Source: Flavobacteriaceae bacterium (lineage in GTDB: Bacteria > Bacteroidota > Bacteroidia > Flavobacteriales > Flavobacteriaceae). Taken from it: 64,000 bases of DNA. Below the pieces are notes generated by a model. The model made no database searches and had not been told where the DNA came from. It saw only the letters and a list, made by a program, of their open reading frames with translations. The first letter of the stretch is position 1; each line of letters begins with the position of its first letter. Location: positions 1 to 64,000 of the forward strand of contig CANFHF010000004.1 of the NCBI GenBank assembly GCA_947446635.1, in the 5' to 3' direction. The translations under genes and the position numbers were made by a program. This document shows positions 58,463-64,000 of the stretch, piece by piece.

Positions 58463-58708
58463 GATTGTTTATTATCGATTCTGTATAGAAAATTTAGCTG
58501 GGATGGGTAATTTATTTTAAAAGGATTTAAGTATAATTATTTACCTTCTATTAAATAAATAATTAAAGCCAAAGAATTATGGGATTAAAAATACAAAATT
58601 TAACATTATAACTTAATACTTTTTGTCTTTAATTATTTATTGCGTTGATGATTGTTTCTCTCGTATATCCAATTTTTAATATTAATGAAAAATATTTAGC
58701 AATTAAAT

Positions 58709-60736
58709 TCATAACATCCCATTGTATTTTCTCACAAACCATTCCGAAGTCAGTGAAATAGCGATTAAAATCAGCAACCAAATCCAATCTATCAAAGGTG
58801 TTTTGCTGATGATTCCTTTTTGAACTGCTTTATACTTGTCGTTTTTCAAAAGGATTTTAATTAAAGCATCTACTTGATTTGGATAATAGACGCTGCCATT
58901 TGTTTGCAAAGCTAATTGGTTTAATTTCTCCACATCTGGATTGACAAATTGTTTTTCGATATCAAAATCCAAGATTTCAAAATGACTCGTATAGCTTGAT
59001 TTTGAATTTAATTCCTTCACATTAAAATTATATTGTCCCGCCAAAAACCCGTCAAGATTGACTTTAAAAGAGTTGTTCTCCTTTAATAAATCGAAGTTTT
59101 TGGTTTGTTTTGTTTTGATATTAGAAACCGAAATTGATAAACGAGCCTTCTCGTCAAATTCGTAGTTTTTGTTAAAATACTGTGCTGAAATTTCGATTGG
59201 CTCCCCCGAATTGTAAAAGTTTTCATGATTGACAACCAACGATTTTTTTGAATTATTGGAAGCCAAAAACTGGATGACTTTATCTATAAAAACATCAAAT
59301 TTTTCGAATGATTGATTATCAATATGACTTTGCGAGCGCCATTTCCAAAAGTTTTCTCCCAAAAGAAAAGCCGAACGTTTTCCCTGATTTTCAGCGAATG
59401 CTAATAAAGGTGAATTTGTTGCAATGTTTCTGATTTTCGACGAAAGCAAGGTAGAAACATTTCCACTCGTAGTTACCGTTCCAAAAGGATTTTGCAAAGG
59501 AGGATAATTTTCGAAACCTAGATTATCAGCTGCAAAAAGATTAAACTGTGAATTAAATTCAGCCAAATAATCTTCTTTCTGACTGCTCATATTAAATATC
59601 AAATTACTCTGCTGTTGGTTCAAAAAATTAAAATCGGTATTGTTTCCTGTGATAACAAAAGTATTGATTCCTGCCAATTTAATGTTTTCAAACACCGACT
59701 TGAATTCAGGGGTTGGTTGATATAATATTAAAATAGTATAATCTTGTAACGAATTAATTTCTTTAGGTTTAACAATAGTTACTTTACGCTGTGCATTAGT
59801 TTCTATGGCTCGTTTTAATACCCCGATATCGGGATGATTTATAGCCGATATAATTGCTACATTAGTCTTTTGATCAATGACTTCAACTGCGAAATTCTTA
59901 GTATTATTATAGGTGTTTTTCTCATTTTCTTTGGAAGAAATCTTGGCTACAAAAACTTGCACACCTACTTTATCAGCCGGAAGTAAAACAGTTATAATTG
60001 CCGATTTTTTGGATGGAGAAAATAAAATGTTTTGTTTGCTTAAAACCGAATTACCTTGACAAATACTAAAATCAGCATTTATGTTTTTGTTTCCTGAATA
60101 CTGTACAAAAGTTTCTACTGGAAATTTATTTTTTTGAAAAGCATATTTATTGACGTTTAACTGGTTCACTTTCAAATCCAATAATTTTGTGGTATCACCA
60201 ACAATCAAAGGATAAACGTTATTATTGGTGTCAAAAGAGTACACATAGTCATTACCGGTAGTTTGGTTTCCATCAGTAATCAAAATTGTTGGAAAAGTGG
60301 TACTTTTATAAATACTCTTTAGGTTTTTAGCTACTTCATCAAGATCTGTCTGCGTTCCTTTAAAATTAAAACTTTCAGATGATTGAAATTCACTGTCGAA
60401 TTGATAGGATTGAATATCAAATTTATCTTGTAGGTCTTTATTTTTTGATAGTTTTTGATACAAATCCAAAGCCGTTTTTTTAGCGTTTAAAGCCAAAATT
60501 GAACTCGAATTATCAACAACAATAGCTAAAGGTGTTTTTACAATTTCTAGTGTTTTTCTAGTAATTATTGGATTTATTAATAATAACAATAAGGCAAAAA
60601 TGGATATAAAACGTAAAAAAGCCAAAAACAAGTTCACTTTTGACTTGGTTTTGGCTTTATAATAATAATTAACATAGGACAAACCACTTGCTATTAGTAA
60701 AGAAAGTAGTAGTAATAGTATCGTGTTTGTTGTCAT
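58709..60736 (-). CDS. VWA-like membrane protein (BatA/BatB-related)
   Basis: A 675-residue protein with N-terminal transmembrane helices (about 4-21 and 36-58) and one near the C-terminus (about 650-670, PLIDWIWLLILIAISLTSEW). A VWA-type domain follows the second helix, with a MIDAS-like DNSSS at 75-79 and TILITDGNQTTGNDY. The long middle part is beta-rich and periplasmic in character. It resembles conserved Bacteroidota proteins near Bat operons, but no moxR or other bat gene is present. It lies nine bases after fabG, so it is co-transcribed. Confidence 0.8.
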   Translation of the reverse strand: MTTNTILLLLLSLLIASGLSYVNYYYKAKTKSKVNLFLAFLRFISIFALLLLLINPIITRKTLEIVKTPLAIVVDNSSSILALNAKKTALDLYQKLSKNKDLQDKFDIQSYQFDSEFQSSESFNFKGTQTDLDEVAKNLKSIYKSTTFPTILITDGNQTTGNDYVYSFDTNNNVYPLIVGDTTKLLDLKVNQLNVNKYAFQKNKFPVETFVQYSGNKNINADFSICQGNSVLSKQNILFSPSKKSAIITVLLPADKVGVQVFVAKISSKENEKNTYNNTKNFAVEVIDQKTNVAIISAINHPDIGVLKRAIETNAQRKVTIVKPKEINSLQDYTILILYQPTPEFKSVFENIKLAGINTFVITGNNTDFNFLNQQQSNLIFNMSSQKEDYLAEFNSQFNLFAADNLGFENYPPLQNPFGTVTTSGNVSTLLSSKIRNIATNSPLLAFAENQGKRSAFLLGENFWKWRSQSHIDNQSFEKFDVFIDKVIQFLASNNSKKSLVVNHENFYNSGEPIEISAQYFNKNYEFDEKARLSISVSNIKTKQTKNFDLLKENNSFKVNLDGFLAGQYNFNVKELNSKSSYTSHFEILDFDIEKQFVNPDVEKLNQLALQTNGSVYYPNQVDALIKILLKNDKYKAVQKGIISKTPLIDWIWLLILIAISLTSEWFVRKYNGML

Positions 60737-60745
60737 TTATCTATA

Positions 60746-61492
60746 TTAAGTAAGCATTCCCCCACATACATTTAATACTTGCCCCGTTACATAAGCACTC
60801 ATGTCCGAAGCTAAGAAAAGACAAGCATTCGCAACGTCTTCTGTTGTTCCGCCACGTTTCAATGGAATCCCTTCTCGCCAACCCTGTACCACTTCATCAC
60901 TTAATTTTGCTGTCATTTCGGTTTCAATAAATCCTGGAGCAATCGCATTGCAACGAATATTACGAGACCCTAACTCGAGTGCTACTGATTTTGTAAAGCC
61001 AATAACCCCAGCTTTAGAAGCAGCATAATTAGTTTGTCCCGCATTTCCAGAAACTCCCACTACACTACTCATATTTATTATAGAACCCGCACGTTGCTTC
61101 AAGAAAGTACGTTGAATGGCTTTGATCATATTGAAAACAGATTTCAAATTAACATCAATTACATGGTCAAAATCGGCCTCAGACATTCGCATCAACAGAT
61201 TATCTTTTGTAATTCCCGCATTATTGATTAAAATATCAACGGTTCCAAATTCAGCCAAAACAGCATCAACAAAGAGTTGAGCTTCATTGAAATCGGCAGC
61301 ATTCGATTGATAGCCCTTCGCTTTTACACCCATAGCGTTCAATTCATTTTCCAATGCCAAAGCAGATTCGACAGAGGAACTATAAGTAAAAGCTACGTTG
61401 GCACCATTTTTTGCAAAAACTTCCGCAATTCCTTTTCCTATTCCGCGACTTGCGCCAGTTATGATGGCTACTTTTCCTTCGAGTAATTTCAT
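60746..61492 (-). CDS. fabG: 3-oxoacyl-ACP reductase
   Basis: A 248-residue short-chain dehydrogenase. The NADPH loop TGASRGIG is at 12-19, NNAGIT at 90-95, and the catalytic Ser-Tyr-Lys is S142/S143-Y156-K160. NAIAPGFIETEMT is the typical FabG substrate loop. It reduces 3-oxoacyl-ACP in fatty acid elongation. No other fab gene is adjacent; the downstream VWA-like gene shares its transcript. Confidence 0.93.
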   Translation of the reverse strand: MKLLEGKVAIITGASRGIGKGIAEVFAKNGANVAFTYSSSVESALALENELNAMGVKAKGYQSNAADFNEAQLFVDAVLAEFGTVDILINNAGITKDNLLMRMSEADFDHVIDVNLKSVFNMIKAIQRTFLKQRAGSIINMSSVVGVSGNAGQTNYAASKAGVIGFTKSVALELGSRNIRCNAIAPGFIETEMTAKLSDEVVQGWREGIPLKRGGTTEDVANACLFLASDMSAYVTGQVLNVCGGMLT

Positions 61493-61728
61493 ATTGTTTT
61501 ATTAGTTTAATGTTTTTTGAAGCTAATCCTGCTATTCGTTTCAATCCACGCACAAAAGTGTAAGATTTCCAATAATACTAGGGTTAATTAATGCTCGCCA
61601 AATATAAGAATAATTGTGGTTTCAAAAAATATTCCGCATTCAATTAAACCTTTTATAAAATAATTCATCTTAAAATTCGTTAGCTTTTAGTAAAATAAAA
61701 CAGCTTGGTTTTAAAAACAAATTTATCT

Positions 61729-62916
61729 ATGAAAAATACATCTTCGGTTTTGTTATTTGCTATTTATTTGACGATAGTATCTTGTAGCAACAGTAGTGAC
61801 TATACGGATAATTCCGTTGCGGATTTATACCCAACTGTAACTTCAAAATTTGCTGGAAAAATTGATTTGAACAATCTGGATAATTATGCCAACCAAACTA
61901 TTCCTGCTTATATTACTAAAGATAATACTGCTGGAAATCCAATTACAAATAAAGGCGCAACTCTAGGAAGAGTGTTATTTTATGATACTAATTTATCGTC
62001 AAATAATACCATTTCTTGCTCATCTTGTCATATTCAAGCCAATGCTTTTGGTGACATTGCTATCGCTAGTGATGGAGTCAACGGAGCTACAACTCGACAT
62101 TCTATGCGTTTGGCAAATTCAAGGTTTTCGATAGAAAATAAATTTTTTTGGGACGAAAGAGCCGCGACTTTAGAGTTTCAAACTACACAACCTATTCAAA
62201 ATCATACCGAAATGGGTTTTAGCGGAACAGGTGGTGACGGATCAATTTCAACATTAATTGCAAAACTTCAAAACATTGCCTATTACAAGGAATTATTCAA
62301 ATATACGTACGGTTCTGATAAAATTACTGAAAATAAAATCCAATTAGCTTTGGCACAATTCATAAGAAGCATTCAATCATTTGATTCAAAATACGATGCC
62401 GGAAGAGCTTTGGTTGCAAACGAAAACCAAAATTTCTCAAATTTTACGGCTCAAGAAAATCTAGGTAAAAATCTATTTTTAACAGCTCCAATTTTCGATG
62501 CTACTAGTTCAAGAATTTCTGGTGGTGTTGGTTGTGCAGCTTGTCATGCAGCTCCAGAATTTGACATTGATCCCAACACAAAAAACAATGGAATAATTGG
62601 GGTTTTAAATAGTATAGGAATTGACATCACAAATACTAGAGCTCCTTCGCTAAGAAATTTGGCAAAGACAGACGGAACTTTAAATGGGCCAATGATGCAC
62701 ACAGGGAATCTTACCTCTTTAAAAAACGTAATAGGTCATTATGGCACAATTAATCTTGCTCCTAAAAATACGAATCTTGACCCAAGATTAGCTCCAAATG
62801 GCTTTGGTCAACAATTAAATCTTACCCCCACAGAAGTCGATGCACTAGTTGCCTTCTTGAAAACCCTTTCGGGAACAAATGTATATATTGATTCAAAATG
62901 GTCAAGTCCATTTTAA
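61729..62916 (+). CDS. Di-haem cytochrome c peroxidase-like lipoprotein (MauG/CcpA type)
   Basis: A 395-residue lipoprotein from the MKNTSSVLLF start; the M eight codons upstream is less likely because a signal peptide with lipobox (IVSC, C19) begins here. Two haem c motifs are present: C97-S-S-C-H101 and C269-A-A-C-H273. RLANSRFSIENKFFWDERAATLEFQ and APSLRNLAKTDG fit bacterial di-haem peroxidases. It reduces H2O2 in the periplasm with electrons from c-type cytochromes, or performs MauG-like oxidation; which of these is not resolved. The gene is isolated, with its own terminator. Confidence 0.9.
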   Translation: MKNTSSVLLFAIYLTIVSCSNSSDYTDNSVADLYPTVTSKFAGKIDLNNLDNYANQTIPAYITKDNTAGNPITNKGATLGRVLFYDTNLSSNNTISCSSCHIQANAFGDIAIASDGVNGATTRHSMRLANSRFSIENKFFWDERAATLEFQTTQPIQNHTEMGFSGTGGDGSISTLIAKLQNIAYYKELFKYTYGSDKITENKIQLALAQFIRSIQSFDSKYDAGRALVANENQNFSNFTAQENLGKNLFLTAPIFDATSSRISGGVGCAACHAAPEFDIDPNTKNNGIIGVLNSIGIDITNTRAPSLRNLAKTDGTLNGPMMHTGNLTSLKNVIGHYGTINLAPKNTNLDPRLAPNGFGQQLNLTPTEVDALVAFLKTLSGTNVYIDSKWSSPF

Positions 62917-62925
62917 TTTAAACAA

Positions 62926-62953
62926 TAAAGCCTCACAAAATTATGAGGCTTTA
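62926..62953. terminator. Terminator after the cytochrome c peroxidase gene
   Basis: Ten-base arms (62926-62935 with 62944-62953) around an eight-base loop. The T tract on the plus strand is short. It may also serve the convergent 142-residue gene. Confidence 0.65.
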
Positions 62954-62972
62954 ATTATAATTTGAAAGTAAA

Positions 62973-63401
62973 CTAAAAAGCCACATTCCATCTTGGCAAT
63001 CTTCCGTTTTCATCTAAAAAGTTTTGCAAAATATGTCCTTCTATAAAAGTTGGAATCACCTTGTTTTTATCGTTGAAAGTTTCATACCAAGTAACTTCTA
63101 ATCTGTCAATATTTTCTAATTTCATTTGTGCGGGCCAAGAATACTTTCTTCCTGTTTTGGCAAATTGGTGTCCATTTACGATTTTGTCATACAAACCCCC
63201 GTTTTTACTTTTCAGAGTTCCGTCATTTTGAATTGTTCCCGTTGAACCTACCATAATCAATTCTTTCGCTTCTCCATCAATTGCGCATACTAGAAAAATG
63301 CCACTTCCATATTCGGATGCATTACACACTTCTTCTAAACTGTCATCAGCTGTAAATGTAAATTGATTTTTAACTTTTATTTTTTTTAATTCTTTATACA
63401 T
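62973..63401 (-). CDS. Small conserved protein, GIY-YIG-like
   Basis: A 142-residue protein. SGIFLVCAIDG with LIMVGSTG has the spacing of the GIY...YIG strands (IMVGS in place of YIG). FIEGHILQNF near the C-terminus contains a glutamate where GIY-YIG nucleases have the metal ligand, and RLPRWN ends it. I recall homologues annotated only as hypothetical. Key tyrosines are replaced, so catalysis is uncertain. It is separated from sucD by a terminator. Confidence 0.55.
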   Translation of the reverse strand: MYKELKKIKVKNQFTFTADDSLEEVCNASEYGSGIFLVCAIDGEAKELIMVGSTGTIQNDGTLKSKNGGLYDKIVNGHQFAKTGRKYSWPAQMKLENIDRLEVTWYETFNDKNKVIPTFIEGHILQNFLDENGRLPRWNVAF

Positions 63402-63431
63402 GTTCTTTACTTTTGAATGTAATTATTTACA

Positions 63432-63464
63432 AAAAAATACCCCACGAAAATCCGTGAGGTATTT
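63432..63464 (-). terminator. Terminator of sucD
   Basis: An imperfect inverted repeat (AATACC..CACG with CGTG..GGTATT) with an AAAATC loop is followed on the minus strand by T7. It lies 21 bases past the sucD stop. Confidence 0.75.
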
Positions 63465-63484
63465 AACATTTTTAGTTTTAGAGA

Positions 63485-64000
63485 TTAACCTAAAACTTCT
63501 TTTACTTTTTTACCTATTTCTGCAGGAGAATCTACAACGAAAATTCCACATTCTCTCATGATACGTTTTTTAGCTTCAGCTGTATCATCAGCACCGCCAA
63601 CAATTGCACCTGCGTGACCCATTGTTCTACCTTTTGGAGCAGTTTCACCAGCAATAAAACCAACTACTGGCTTGCGGTTTCCATCAGCTTTAATCCATTG
63701 TGCAGCATCGGCTTCCAATTGACCTCCAATTTCACCAATCATAACGATGCATTTAGTTTCAGGGTCATTCATTAACAATTCAACTGCTTCTTTTGTAGTA
63801 GTTCCAATAATTGGATCTCCACCAATTCCGATTGCTGTAGTAATTCCTAAACCTTGTTTTACAACTTGATCAGCCGCTTCATACGTTAAAGTTCCAGATT
63901 TTGAAACAATTCCTACTGTACCCTTCTTGAAAACGAATCCTGGCATAATACCCACTTTTGCTTCCCCTGGAGTTATCACACCTGGGCAGTTTGGACCTAT
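63485..64000 (-). CDS. sucD: Succinyl-CoA synthetase alpha subunit, partial
   Basis: The C-terminal 172 codons of a protein whose 5' end lies beyond the window; the frame remains open at 64000 ([17 protein letters not shown]). [29 protein letters not shown] and the phosphohistidine loop [13 protein letters not shown] identify the alpha subunit, which with SucC interconverts succinyl-CoA and succinate with substrate-level phosphorylation in the TCA cycle. It stops with a terminator; sucC is not visible. Confidence 0.96.
   Translation of the reverse strand: MGPNCPGVITPGEAKVGIMPGFVFKKGTVGIVSKSGTLTYEAADQVVKQGLGITTAIGIGGDPIIGTTTKEAVELLMNDPETKCIVMIGEIGGQLEADAAQWIKADGNRKPVVGFIAGETAPKGRTMGHAGAIVGGADDTAEAKKRIMRECGIFVVDSPAEIGKKVKEVLG

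Overview
The window is chromosomal DNA from a bacterium of the phylum Bacteroidota, most likely a Flavobacterium or close relative. This rests on low GC, several start regions that fit the Flavobacterium promoter pattern (TTG, spacer of about 17-23, TAnnTTTG), few strong Shine-Dalgarno sites, and characteristic lineage proteins: class II KARI, short LeuA, MutS2 without Smr, a Bacteroidota-type OmpA lipoprotein, DUF4159, DUF6155 and FucP-type symporters. I recognised no rRNA, tRNA, CRISPR array, insertion sequence, prophage or classical defence island. Nearly everything is housekeeping or conserved lineage content.

Layout. 1-7 kb: a DUF3817 membrane protein, a DUF6155 protein, two SF2 helicases, and a two-gene unit with a cNMP/CBS/DUF294 nucleotidyltransferase-like sensor followed by a DEDDh-exonuclease-fold protein with altered active-site residues. 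7-13.6 kb: a minus-strand branched-chain amino acid operon, leuA-ilvD-ilvB-ilvN-ilvC. 13.8-19.3 kb: a large helical-repeat protein, an SUI1/YciH-like factor, ung, mutS2 and a DCC thiol oxidoreductase. 19.4-23.2 kb: ettA, then a small accessory-looking block of two exported proteins (OmpA-type and DUF1566) preceded by a 26-bp perfect inverted repeat. 23.2-31.2 kb: holA, a solitary HsdR-N nuclease-fold protein, a GT2, an OmpA lipoprotein, a YciO-type protein, a UvrD/PcrA helicase and two small conserved proteins. 31.3-38 kb: recG, pheT, rpsA. 38.3-41.9 kb: a minus-strand run pyrR-pyrB-(STAS-like protein)-rnz-pdxH.

42-49.6 kb holds an ABC-F ATPase and a sugar-metabolism neighbourhood: FucP-type symporter, transaldolase, BadF/NAGK-type kinase, gapA, pfkA. 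49.8-56.7 kb: a very large TamB, divergent from tsaD-rsmE-DUF4159. 56.8-64 kb: a DUF2231 membrane protein, a ferritin-like/VIT1 iron transporter fusion, fabG with a VWA-like membrane protein, a di-haem cytochrome c peroxidase lipoprotein, a small GIY-YIG-like protein, and sucD, which runs off the right edge.

How the genes connect. LeuA/IlvDBNC commit pyruvate to valine/isoleucine and leucine precursors. PfkA, GapA, the transaldolase, the kinase and the symporter form a hexose uptake and glycolysis/pentose-phosphate group. PyrR/PyrB start pyrimidine synthesis and its control. UvrD, RecG, MutS2, Ung and HolA serve DNA maintenance. TsaD, the YciO-type protein, RsmE, PheT, S1, EttA, the second ABC-F and the DEAD-box helicase serve translation and RNA.

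I did not find a convincing undescribed multigene system. The better leads are small: the active-site-altered exonuclease paired with a nucleotidyltransferase sensor; the long hairpin in front of the OmpA/DUF1566 pair; a probable one-base A-tract frameshift at the 5' end of tamB that overlaps the likely tsaD promoter; a (TG)n tract just upstream of the transaldolase; and a repeat nest between ung and mutS2.
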